From positions 30,983,501 through 31,047,500 of the forward strand of contig NC_135786.1 in NCBI RefSeq assembly GCF_051106095.1: a stretch of 64,000 bases of DNA, read 5' to 3'. The stretch is from Pogona vitticeps. Taxonomy: Eukaryota; Chordata; Lepidosauria; Squamata; Agamidae. Within the stretch, counting starts at the first letter, position 1. Every line of letters starts with the position of its first letter. The notes below the pieces were generated by a model, which was given only the letters and a program-made list of their open reading frames with translations, was not told where the DNA came from and searched no databases. The position numbers and the translations under genes were made by a program. This document shows positions 13,084 through 64,000 of the stretch, one piece after another.

Positions 13084-14126
13084 TCTTTGGGTTTAAATTT
13101 ATTTTCTTTCCACAAAAGTTAATGTTCACATCATATTTTAGAAGTAAATAACTCCAACCATCTAATCAACTAAATGTGCAATTTCCTCCATCTGGAATGA
13201 TTAAAACATTCTATGTCACAAAAGGGCAAGAGATTTCAGATTGGAATACTTATGATGGTGGACAAAAAGGGAAAAAAAAACCAGGAGTGCTGGATTTCCA
13301 TTTGACTTAGAAGTGTGCATATTTCACCATCAAAAGCCACTCTTTTACTCTCTGTGCCAAACACACATATGCCAAAGAACCCAGATGCACAATATTAGAT
13401 TTTACATTTCACCCTCACTTCCATTAAAGGTTATTTTGTTTTGGAAGAAGTCAGGGCTGAGGAGAGCAATGCCTGATCTAGGTTCTATTCCTGTTGCAAA
13501 TTCATTGAAGCTCACTCAGTATCTTGGACATTCTTCCAAAAAATAATGATAGATATAGACAAATAAATAAGAAGAGAGAAAGAATGTAGTATGGAATCCA
13601 TGGGATTAATTGACTGAATCCAAAATACTACATGAATACTGTTTTTCATTGAAGATTTCAAGTGGCTGCCTGCTGTTCAGTGTATAAAAGGCTTCAGAAA
13701 GTGACTTGTCACCTGAGTCTCAGTCCAAAACTATTAACAACAGATGCAAAGGTGCAGACCTGACTCTTTATCTGTGACACAAAAATAGCACAAAGGAAGC
13801 AATTTTCTAAATGACTGAGATTTCATCAGACAATAATAGAGATGCCCCCACCTGTATTCATCACTGCTGCACCAAAAACATCTCTGCTTATGAACATGCA
13901 TTCATAATTGGATGATTAAGACGTATGTTAATAAGAAAGGGATATTTCTTTCCATCTTCATAGGATTTTTCCCCAAATACATGACTGGTCCTCATATAAG
14001 CAGGACCTTATATAATCTGGACTTGTTCAGATCATGTTCCAAACTAAGACAGTTTTCTTATTAAAGCCTGCATTTTTCATCTTATCATAAAAAGAAATAT
14101 CTCACTATCTTCATAGTAGTCATAGT

Positions 14127-15292
14127 AGGCATCCTTCAGTCTCGAAAGACTATGGTAGCGTGCTCTGTATGGAGGACTTGGAACAGCGTCTAGTGTGGCT
14201 GAGGAGGCCAATTCGAGAGTGACAATCCCTTCCACACTGGAGACAAATCCAATCTGTCCCCTGTCCAGCTCCCTGGTTTTGCTTCCTTTGTGACTTCCTC
14301 TTTGCCTCAGCCTGCTGGACAAGGGTCTCTTCAAATTGGGAGAGGCCGTGATGTACTGCCTGCCTCCAGGCTGAACGATCAGATGTCAGAGTTTCCCATC
14401 TGTTGAGGTCTATTCCTAAGGCCTTCAGATCCCGCTTGCAGATATCCTTGTATCGCAGCTGTGGTCTCCCTCTGGGGCGATTTCCCTGCACTAATTCTCC
14501 ATATAGGAGATCCTTTGGAATCCGACCATCAGCCATTCTCACAACGTGCCCAAGCCAGCGTAGACGTCGCTGTTTCAGTAATGTATGCATGCTGAAAATT
14601 CCAGCTCGTTCTAGGACTACTCTATTTGGAACTCTGTCCTGCCAGGTGATACCAAAAATCCGTCGGAGGCAACGCATATGGAAGGTGTTCAGCTTCCTCT
14701 CCTGCCGGGCACAAAGGGTCCAGGACTCGCTGCAGTAGAGGAGTGTGCTCAGGACACAGGCTCTATAGACCTGGATCTTGGTATGTGTTGTCAGTTTCTT
14801 ATTGAGCCATACTCTCTTTGTGAGTCTAGAGAACACGGTGGCTGCTTTCCCAATGCGTTTATCCAGCTCGACATCTAGAGAGAGGGTGTCAGAGATGGTT
14901 GAGCCAAGGTACACAAAGTCATGAACAACCTCCAATTCTTGTGTGGAGATGGTAATAGAGGGAGGTGAGTCCACACCCTGGCCCATGACTTGTGTTTTCT
15001 TCAGGCTGATTGTTAGTCCAAAGTCTTGGCAGGCCTTGCTGAAACTATTCATGAGTTGTTGGAGGTCTTCAGCAGAGTGGGCAACAATGGCTGCATCGTC
15101 TGCAAAGAGGAAGTCCCGCATGCATTTCAGTTGGACTTTGGTCTTCGCTCTCAATCTAGAGAGATTAAAGAGCTTTCCATCTGATCTAGTCCGGAGATAG
15201 ACACCTTCTGTTGCAGTTCCAAAGGCATGCTTCAGCATGACAGCAAAAAAGATCCCAAAAAGTGTTGGTGCGAGGACACAGCCCTGTTTCAC
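14127..15292 (-). mobile_element. 5'-truncated non-LTR LINE with 380-residue open frame
   Basis: The frame 15292-14150 starts inside the reverse transcriptase at KQGCVLAPTLFGIFF. It carries the catalytic FADDAAIVAHS box, then YLGSTISD, LYCSESWTL and FHMRCLRRIFGI, a connection region with RGRPQLRYKDICKRDLK, and a terminal C-x2-C...H-x4-C finger (CLQCGRDC, SHTRRC). No stop breaks it, so the copy is young, but the 5' two thirds are missing. The clade is not certain; it is neither BovB nor L2 by sequence. A second, more decayed copy is at 23603-24171. Confidence 0.85.
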
Positions 15293-17615
15293 TATCTTAA
15301 CCAGTCATTTTCTTCATTTTTTTCCTGGTTGGTGAAAAAGAAGATTTCTTTAAACATATGGATAGTTTGGCAGCACACATGAATTGTATCTTCTCGGACC
15401 ATTTAATCAAAAGTGCAAAACTGCGTTCTTCTCAGTATTATGCCTCTTGGCAAGCAAACATATGCTGATGTTCAAAAGGAAGACATTATGAAACCAGCAG
15501 AAAGATTGCTTGAAGAACAAAAGCTAACTTGACACACATAGAGAGAAACCAAGATAAAAATTTCTTCTGAATAGCAGGCAGCCATCAGTTAAAAGAGAAA
15601 GCCAAATACAACCAAGCATTTCATAATACTGGAGTCAAAATGCTGCATTTCCATAGAGCTTTCCATGAGCTTAACCCAAATATTTAAAAAATGTAGACTT
15701 CACAGACCATATTACTATGAGACATGTTGCTGGTGTACAGGTATGGGTGAAAAACTTTAGTTCTGTTGTTACAGACTGAAGGAGGACAAAGAAAAATTCT
15801 AACAGCCTCACGGAGCTCCATACACTGGAAGTGATATGCAATGCACTAGTAAACTGAGGGCTGCATTTCAACTTAAGAAACCCATGTCCAAATCCCTGCT
15901 TGGCCATAGAAGCCTTGGGCTGATTATTAGACTCTGTGGAATTGGCATATGACATAGGACCGTTATCAATTGAGATATGCTTGTGTAAGGACTAAAGGAG
16001 TACTGAGTTAGAAAACATCCAGAAAGACAACTAGCACTACTGAAATTAGAAGTGATTGCTTGACTTAATAGGGCCATTCCAAAATATTTTGGAACCTGAG
16101 ATGGAAAATATTTATGGCTCCTACCCCTCCTTTCCCAAAATGAAAACATAACAGTAAAAAAAATTAACAGGGTGTGACCTGTCTTAAAAGTATGCAGAAA
16201 TTGCTGTCTGGAGCCACCTCTTCCCTTCTGTCTAATAGGAGGACTGGCATTGGAGCTTAAGCCTCTTCTTAGTCCACATAGCTAAAAGCAGCTGAAGTGG
16301 CTCAACAGAACATCTGGCACCAGTGCTTTGCTAATCCTCATCAAAAGAACAAAAGGAAAAAGTATGTGTAGGAAAACAGCAGAGTTCTTGATGACTTGGA
16401 AAGCATAGGTCACATCACACATTGTATTCATGCGGTTAAAAAGAAAATAAGACATTGCCACCTGTGTTTCTTTTTATAAAAAGGAGAGTTCCTAGGTTAT
16501 GTTTTCAAGAGACACTGTCAAGTAGCTGGATGTAAACATTTGGCACACACTGAATAAATACAATTTGATGGGCCAGAAATGATGAATTTAAAAAAGTGGA
16601 TAATTGCACCATTGCACATAATCATCTTTTACATGGTACAGCACCTGATAGTCCAACAGGATGGGACAAAGTGAAATAGCCCTAACTTTAGTTATTCCTG
16701 CCACAGATGGGAGGAAGGAGGAATGATGTATTTCGGACAAGATACCAGCCATGTTCGCTTTTTTTTTTGGTGCACTTTGGGGGAAAGTGCTCCAAGCTAA
16801 CCTGACAATCGGCATTTGTAGAAGTTAAAGCAAGGAACAATATTACCTAAACTGCTCAGTGAATCTTAACCTCCATGCCTAACATGGTAATATTATGATT
16901 CTGTAAATTGTGAGCACCAAATCATCATTTGTTTGTTTCATAGCAGCAGTGAATCCGGAACTGTTAGAGTGTGTTATATCTTCTGTGTACTTAGTCCAGT
17001 AGTCTGCCTTGGAAGGATTAAGTCCCTGGATAGATATTTATCAATCATCCCCGTGAAGTTCAAGGTCTAATCCCTGATATTTGGGAAACGACTTTCATAA
17101 TGCAATGCCACAGTTCAGAATTGCTTCCAAATATCTCATACTGCTTGAAGTTGGGTAAAATGAATATACTGGCAATTGACTTACAGTTGTTTTCCTTCTC
17201 TGTTTCATGAAAATTCAGACATAATGTAAGATGCCTGAACCCAGGCTGTCAGATCTGAAGAATTAAAACCAAGGCAGCTTAAATCTAGCAGCAAACCTAG
17301 TCTCAGATCTATGCTGTGTGCCTTTAAAACCACCAAGAGAAGACCTTGACAGGGTTTGTGGGATCAGGCAGGTCAATGCTGGAGCTCCACTGGCAGACAT
17401 ATTCAGGCAGTATTCAGAAAGGCTGGTACAAAGAGAGAGGAAGACAGACAGGGGATGGATCTGGTATGTAAACAAAGACGGAGACTCAAAGAGGGAGCAA
17501 GTTGGCAGGATTTTACAGCTGCGAAAGTCAGAAGATCTCCACTCTGCTGAGACAGATAAACAGGAGAGTTCGGCATCTTCTAAGGAGAGGAAAGTCAAAT
17601 ACTCCTCAGGGTGGC
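15293..17615 (-). other. Presumed L3MBTL1 3' UTR and downstream flank
   Basis: Sequence downstream of the stop codon. It contains no coding exon or repeat that I recognise. I saw no AATAAA or ATTAAA on the minus strand in 16700-17615, only a weak GATAAA near 17038, so the UTR end is not placed. Confidence 0.4.
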
Positions 17616-57011
<39,396 letters not shown>

Positions 57012-57801
57012 CCCCTTGGTCAAGCATATAAGAGGTAACTGGAACACAGTAAGAAAGGCAAGATCCCACTTAGAGCACTTGGAAGTTAAAGATAATTAAG
57101 AAATTTGTTTGATTCATGCCTCATATTTCAATGCATAAAAAGGAAAAGGAAGCCCTTTTCTTCAGTCCATTGAGTAGCACCATTTACATATATTGATCTT
57201 TGGAGAACGTTTTGAGTTCCCCAGCTATGTTTACAGCCATTCATCCCACCAGACTCGATGCCCTATCACAAAAGAATGGTCTTCCCCACCAAAACCCAGC
57301 AATGCAACTCCTGAAAGCCGCCAGGAACAGTTTTTAAATCAGTGAGAGGGGTCTGTTGCAGTGTTTAACGCATACACACACAGACTTCCAGTTCAGGGGT
57401 GTGTTTGTTTGAATTTTTGAAAATTGCACAGTCCCTAGATTATCAGCCTCATTCAATCTTAAAGTAGGCTGCCTCAAATCTGGAAACGGGACTCAATTGT
57501 GTTCCTGGAAAAGAGCAAAGATACACATTTTATTAAGGGAGAGCCATCTCAGGAGGATCCAGAGACATACGTATTTCAATTTTTCCAAGGAGTATCCCTC
57601 CGATGAGTGAGGCAAAAGGAAAAGGGTATAAGAAGCTAATATGCATATATTAATTTCAAACACTTGTAGTGCAGGGGTTATGTACTATAAAGCTCCATAT
57701 AATTTGTTTGTTTGTTTTTGTTAATGAGAATCAGGTATGACATTTTAAAAATGTTTACAAAAAAAAAAAAGGTTGGAAATGCCCCTTTGCATCCTCTAGT
57801 G

Positions 57802-57937
57802 CAGTGATCCTCAACCTTGGGCCTCCAGATGTTCTTGGACTTCAACTCCCAGAAATCCTGGCCAGAAGAGGTGGTGGGGTAGGCTTCTGGGAGTTGTAGT
57901 CCAAGAACATCTGGAGGCCCAAGGTTGGGGACCACTG
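57802..57937. mobile_element. hAT MITE, palindromic, perfect target duplication
   Basis: 136 bases with about 52-base arms: CAGTGATCCTCAACCTTGGG at the left and its inverse CCCAAGGTTGGGGACCACTG at the right. The 8-base duplication CTCTAGTG is at 57794-57801 and 57938-57945. Little divergence between the arms suggests youth. Confidence 0.93.
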
Positions 57938-60900
57938 CTCTAGTGGTATTCTTTTCAAAAGGTATGTGAGCCCCCTCAGAACTTAGTATAATTGTCCCTC
58001 ACATTTGTTAGAAGGCACAATCAACCTTTCTGGGCAAATGTTTTTCAAAGGTTTTTTAAAAAAACTTCTTTAGTGGGTTTCAGGAGCCGGGCAAAGTCAG
58101 CATGCTGGGTTGTGGGTGGATGTGCAAAAATGTCCCTGAAGGCTGCATGAGACCCTTGGCCCACCTCTTACTCGGTACTGCACTAGGGCAATGTTGGTCA
58201 CAAATACCTTAAAACCAAATCTGCGTCCCCGACTTTGCACCTTTACTGGCGAGCCTTTGCTTTTATAAATGATTAAGCCAAGGTTATGGTACTTGGTACA
58301 TAATCATGAGAAGGCAAGAGACACAATCAAGAAAAAGTTCCCTTTGCTTAACCTTAACTATTTTTACACCTTTTCTAAGCTTGAAAAAAGTGCACAAGAC
58401 AAAGAGATCTGACTGTCTTTTGTCAACAGGATGAGCCCCTTTGTTTAAAGTAAACATAGAAATCTTCTGTTAGCCATGAAATCTGCATGGGATCTGGCCA
58501 GTGTTGTCAGTATACATACACACCTTCCACAGGAGATGGGGAAGGAGAAAGAAGAACCCCTTTCATTTTTTCTTTATATCACTTAATCTTTTCATTATGT
58601 TATATATATACAGGTGCAATGATTATTATATCTACATCTATTTAAACAATTTGTTCTTAAATACTATACATAGAACAATTAATTGCAACAGCAATGAAAG
58701 TACTGCTATTACTAATCCATATTTGATGTTTCTAACAATGACCTTTTAATGTTGTTCAAATTATGGCTTTTTAAAAAATGTCTCTGTACAGTGTAGCCAT
58801 ATTCATGAATTACAATCAGACCACCACCAACAAATTGGCATTCGATCAAAGAAAAGAAAAAAGAAAAAAAGTGAAAACAGATCAAAACAACTGCCCCATA
58901 AATTATCAGATAATTCCTATAATTCACTGCCAGTGCTGCTAAATATAAAATTATTTTGGGTTTTCATTTTTGTTCATAATAAGTCTATTAATAAGTTGAC
59001 GTAAGAATATTATTTGGGGCCTGAGGGCAAAAAGTAAAAACTTCAGTAGAGAACAAAATAAACCAAAAGCCATCTCTCTCTCTTTCTGTCGTGTGTGTAT
59101 GCGTGCATGTGTGTCTGTGTGCGCACACTCACACATTATAATTGAAAATAAATACTATCTGCTAAACGAAAGTAAATATAACCACAAATAATTACAAGAA
59201 TTAGTCAACTCTCTCTGAGGTAAGTGCACTATGTGTGGCCATTGTGTCACTCTAATTTTTAATTGGGGGACCACCTTTTAACACATGTGATGTAGACAGG
59301 AGGGGTGAGGTTGCTACCCAAATTCTATATCTAGAGGGCTCCAGGCTGTGACTCTTCATAAAGGCAGATGCACATAGTGTGATTCATAGACCCTTAGATG
59401 GTTTGCAGTCAGTTCCACCCACCGTCAAACACACATCCCTGTTACACCAAGGAGAAGGAAGAACAGCTATTTTCATTCATCTTCATCTTTATGCCTGGCA
59501 CTTAAAATGCCTTTCACAAATTATTTGTGCTACCTTGTTCACTGAGCTTTTCAAAAATGTTATGACTAATCCTGAAAAGATGGGGGAAATCCCTCTGAAT
59601 TTCATAATCTCTTCTGTCTAGAAGGACCCTCAATCAGCACTCAAGAGAGACATTCTCCACCTCACTTTTCTATCCTCCTTTTTTCATCTTGAAGGGACAA
59701 AAAAGCCTACAAGACAACTCTATTAAGGTAAAGTAAAATATGCTAATTTATGTTTTCTCTTTCTGTTGTTACATATGCTTATTAGAAATTTCCACCTCAT
59801 TTTTTTCCTCCTCTACTATCCCACTCCATCAAAATCTGAATTTCTCCGTCCTCAATAGCAAACTTTCTTTGTTATCTCCTTAGCCATTTCCCCTGTTTTC
59901 TTTCTCTCTTCTAACCAGGCCACCCATAGTTAGTCATGCATTTACTTTGCCACATCATATTTGGGAATGACATTTACTGTTGGGAGTTTTATTTACAACC
60001 TCACATGCTGTCTGTAGTTTGAGTGACTGGGAGGAACTTTTCTGGGCTGAGGTGATTGTCAATCTATCTAGCACTAACCACTCAATCCTTCTAGCTTTTG
60101 AAATTCAAAGAGATCCTGGCCTCTCTTCCATCGGTTGGTGGCAGTTGTTTGTTGCTGTTGATCCATTCAGCTGCTTGCTAGTACGTGTGCAGTATCACCA
60201 AGTCTGTATTTTTAAGGAACTATAAGTAAAGAAATATTTTTATGCATTCTCCTACAAAATATCTCAAAGTGAGTTATTGGGACTTTATGTGCCAATTAAT
60301 GAAAAAGGGGTGGACTATGGGGAACTTGTAGCTATTTTCCTCTGTGGATCTCTGTATGTCTATTGTACAGCAAATGGAGGAGGGGGAGGAGGATTTTATC
60401 AGAAATTCTGCAACATTAACCCCTATAAGCAAAGTGGCTCACAACTGCAGCTGAGGTTCACCTCCTACTGAAATACTGAGGTGAGTCATCCCTGTCTTTT
60501 AGTGTGTGTACACAAACACACACATCCCTCTGTGAATTTGTCTGCACTTAGCTATATATTTTAACACAAATTCTCTGCATTCCGCTATTCAGCATTTATT
60601 TAAAATGTTTTTATTATTTTTATCTTCCGAAACTAATATATTTTGGTTGATGCACTGAATGAATTCGATTTGTTAAGTCGATATTTATTCAAATATTTCT
60701 TTATATCAATACATCTCAAAGTGAGGTACAATTAATGTAAAAGTACACTAAAACAATCTAAAAGAGTTCAAATACTTTATAAGACTTCTAAAAGCTAAAT
60801 GAAACAAACCAAGAAACTGATAGATTGCAAACCAAGTCATGCTCTTACTATACACTACATTCTCAAGTAAGCACCCAGATTTTAAGGCAATAACAAAATA

Positions 60901-62495
60901 AAGGATCCATAGGGTCATTATAGCACCATTCAAGGAAGCCTTCACAGACTGAAAAAATGCCACCATAGGGACTAGGGTCCATAACAGCAATTTTCAGACA
61001 GCAAATTCTCCCCTCACCCTTCCAAAGCTGCCACGGCTTCTCAGGATCAAAAAGCATCCCTAAGTGGCTTTGGGACTGGGGGAGGTAGAATAGGAAATGT
61101 TTAATTAAATATAAAAACCCATAGTTGATGACATCATCAGACTTATGTGCACAGAGCAGCATTAACAGTATTCTAGCCAAATTTGTCCAGACAATGGACA
61201 GGGACTATGTAATCTTCCAGATGTTTATGGTCTACAGCTCCCACCAGCCTCAGCCAAAATGGCAAATGGTAAACAATGATGGTAGTTGTCACCCAACGGA
61301 TTCCTGTAAGACCACATATCACCCTCTCTGACCTAGGCATTCTCACAATGTCAGTTTGGCAATCCAGATTTATGATGTTCTCATTCTCATCTATATTTGA
61401 CTATATCTAGCACTACTTTCATTTTGTCGAATTTAATCGGGCGGGGGCACAATTCAGGATCCAGAGAGGGTCAGAGTTCATTTCAAAGAGCTCTTCTGAG
61501 CAGCAAATGGGATGTATGAAAAAGCGCATAGGCAATGAATGATTAACAATAGCAGCCAACCAATGGGAGGGTGGCAAATGACCAGGGAACATGGTTTCAG
61601 TTCACTGTACTATTCCTTGCAATTTCCTATAATTAATAGAAAGCGGAATAAATTATACTGTATATACATTTACATCTTCTTTCTGCAATGCCCCCCACCC
61701 CAATACAGCAGAGTATAAACTTGTTAATAAATATCATTTCCTGCTATCTGAGAAGCAATAACCTGTTATACAACAGTGTGCAGAGGTGTAACTGATTTAT
61801 CTCAATTAAGGGACATATTATTTTAGAAAATGTGAAGAGGACCAGAATCCTTGTAGAACCACTGCCTGAAAATTCAACAGGGCATCAGGTCTGAACGACA
61901 CTACTGCTGGTGCTATTAACATGCCTTCAGAATCAAGAATATACTGTGAGGCATTGAACAGAACACAGGAATAATCCAGAGGATTTAAAAGTCAAGAGAA
62001 GCAGTTTTCTGGCCACGAGGCAAGCGTTATATCAATTGCTGCAGCTGCAACAGAAACAACAAATGTAATTGCAGTTAGCATAGGAAAAGCAGCTGTTTTG
62101 ATATAAACATGCTTGGGTGGTGCTGAATAGCCTCAAAACTTGTTGGTATATAAGAATGATTCAAAATCTACATACTACACATTCACATATACTGGAGAAG
62201 TTTATGGAACACCTGAAACTTTTAGACTTTGGGGGGGGGGGCTTAGCAAACCATAACGTCATCTATACAGCATTAAAGCAGACCTGGAGGGCCATTTGAT
62301 ATGATGAGATGATACTGTTTAAATAGGAGTGAGCTTATTCTCTTTACATTTACCAATCTATTACTACTTTTAAAATTTAAAACTTCTGGGGCCTGGAGAG
62401 ACCAAGTGAATAGTGGATGCGGTACTGGAATGCGTGCTCCTGACAAGAACTTAAGAGCCATCATAGTGAATCAGACCAGGGATGCATCTAACCTG

Positions 62496-62604
62496 GACTT
62501 TAGGAAAGTTACTTTTTGGACTACCGTTTCCAAATTTCCCCATTTAGCATGGCTCTGTTAATTGGAGGGATTCTGGGGGAAAAGTAACTTTTCCAAACTC
62601 TAAT
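62496..62604. mobile_element. Probable palindromic MITE
   Basis: GGAAAGTTACTTTTTGGACT at the left and GGAAAAGTAACTTTTCC at the right are inverted. Target duplication not clear. Confidence 0.45.
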
Positions 62605-63104
62605 CTAGCCCATCGTTGTTTTTTCTCCTAGCAGCCATCCCAATACAAGCAAAGCAATAGTTTCCATTCCTTGTTGTTTGTTCCTGTATTTCACAGCACC
62701 CTTCCACTGCAGTGCCTTTCTCAGTCACCGATTGCAAATAAGGCAAGCAGGCAGGCAATCTGTAATCCGCTGGCACAGGGTGAAATAATTACAGATGGAG
62801 GTGGAGGTCCGCTGGTTTGCATTCTAATATGAAAACAATTCACACTTCTGAAATTCATTTGTGAATCAGAACACAATTATCTTTCTGGTTTTGCATTCCT
62901 TTGAATTTTGTCACACAGTTAGCCAATCCAAACTGCATTCCAAAATAAGAAGCTACTTACGTGAATAATGCATATTGTACATTAAAGAAAGTTGCATACA
63001 AAAGGGAATCTACTGGAGGAGATGCTGGTAAACATTACATATTTTAGGGAAGAATTTTACAAAATTGTGTCTATCCTCTTTTTTAAAAATCATAAATGTT
63101 GTTC

Positions 63105-63235
63105 TTGAGTTATCTGGCTGCGGACCCAGAAGCTGGGAGCTCAATCCCCCACTGTGCCTCCTTGACAGAGGTGGAATCAATGCTCCATAGGGTCCCTTCC
63201 AGCTCCCCAGTTCTAAGATTGTTATTATTATGTAG
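63105..63235 (+). mobile_element. tRNA-derived SINE, plus orientation
   Basis: GAGTTATCTGGCTGCGGA (worn A box), GGGAGCTCAATCCCCC (B box region), ACTGTGCCTCCTTGACAGAG, TAGGGTCCCTTCCAGCTCC and an ATT-rich tail. Confidence 0.55.
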
Positions 63236-63849
63236 CAGTAAATGAATAATGTTCAAACCTTGAGACAGTTACTCAGGTCCCTTGGTTACCCAACAAAGAC
63301 AATTACAGAGAGTGAAAAAAACAATTGTATGATTGTTTTATTGATGCTACAATTGTACTAGCACCAATCCAGATTACCCTGAATTATGGCAGCAGGGGAA
63401 GATGGATTTAAAGAACACATTTAAAGGAGGAAATTGCAGGATTTAGGAGATGGCAGGATATGATGTAAGGGGAAGTCCACAGCACTGCTAGTATTCACCC
63501 TTTTAAAAAGCTGCCTAAATGTTCCCATGCTTGAGTTGTACAATAATAGAACCCTCGGTTTGTAAAGAGAACAATGAAACCAGTTAAGGGTAAATGAAAA
63601 GCTTTTAAGTGGTCACAACATAACGCAGGCATGCATTACAATGGTTAGCGACCGCTTGTTGTAAACAATGCCTCAAACACTATCCAATAAGTGTTCGAGA
63701 CAAGCATGCAGACCCATCACACACTGTACAGGTGGACAAACTAACATTTGATCAATAGCCAAAAGATATTGGTATGTCGGCACAGAAAACAACATCGGAA
63801 GTTCCGCAACATAAATGTTCTCTAATGGCAAGTGTTCTGGATTCGCTGT

Positions 63850-64000
63850 ACTAAGGCTCCCTTTATGAACCTGCCTGGGTGTTAAGATAATCAGGAAAGA
63901 CTTTTCTCTTAACCCGACAACCTTCACAGGTGCACTTGGGGGGGATACAGGAAAGGCCCTTCTCTGCCACTGCTCCCAGACTCAGGAACTCTCTCACACT
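63850..64000 (+). mobile_element. L2-like LINE 3' region, cut by window end
   Basis: GGGATACAGGAAAGGCCCTT and CCAGACTCAGGAACTCTCTC match the C-terminal and UTR start seen at 34730. The tail lies beyond the window. Confidence 0.55.

Larger units (their letters stand above)
57039..64000 (-). other. L3MBTL1 intron 1 or 5' flank
   Basis: The acceptor at 57039 shows that transcription starts upstream. I see no CpG island, TATA-centred promoter or further coding exon in this stretch. It holds the MITE at 57802, a probable MITE at 62496, a SINE at 63105, the start of an L2 at 63850 and long unremarkable AT-rich sequence. Confidence 0.5.

Noticed and set aside
17030-17045. Polyadenylation signal for L3MBTL1 (GATAAA on the minus strand)
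   Set aside because: A weak variant only, with no clear downstream element; the transcript end cannot be set from sequence alone.

Overview
The window is vertebrate genomic DNA, most likely from a squamate reptile (a lizard). It is AT-rich and microsatellite-rich. It carries BovB (RTE) and L2-like LINEs, a tRNA-derived SINE with an (ACCTTT)n-type tail, a Tc1 transposon, Tigger/pogo-like MITEs and hAT MITEs, a mixture typical of squamates. There are no bacterial-style operons. I recognised no LTR retrovirus, CRISPR array or stand-alone RNA gene.

One host protein gene is present and its coding part is complete: L3MBTL1, on the minus strand from the ATG at 57011 to the TGA at 17616. I assembled 21 coding exons by hand from splice sites, reading phase and remembered mammalian orthologues. 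They join without a phase error into 2,517 bases, giving 838 residues plus stop. The protein has a conserved N-terminal region, an FCS-type zinc finger, a basic nuclear localisation stretch, three MBT repeats, a CCHHC zinc finger, an AT-hook-like GRGRPP stretch and a C-terminal SAM domain. It should be a nuclear reader of mono- and dimethyl-lysine that compacts chromatin. The five cage residues of MBT repeat 2 are all present. The promoter and the non-coding first exon are not visible and probably lie beyond 64000.

Layout. 1-17615: 3' flank without a recognised gene. It contains a nearly intact Tc1 element (7457-9413) split by a SINE, a 5'-truncated LINE with a long open frame (14127-15292), hAT MITEs and L2 tails. 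17616-57038: L3MBTL1, with introns loaded with young repeats: two opposed L2-like LINEs (24175-26327), three BovB pieces, four Tigger-like MITEs with TA duplications, several hAT MITEs with 8-bp duplications, and SINEs. 57039-64000: 5' flank or intron 1, with one perfect hAT MITE and a candidate conserved non-coding block near 62640-62960.

I found no clearly new biological system. The points most worth checking are the intact FCS finger of this L3MBTL1, unusual residues at the third MBT pocket, the Tc1 copy with its nested SINE, an open LINE frame of uncertain clade, an imperfect hairpin at 35440-35525, and a few candidate conserved non-coding blocks.
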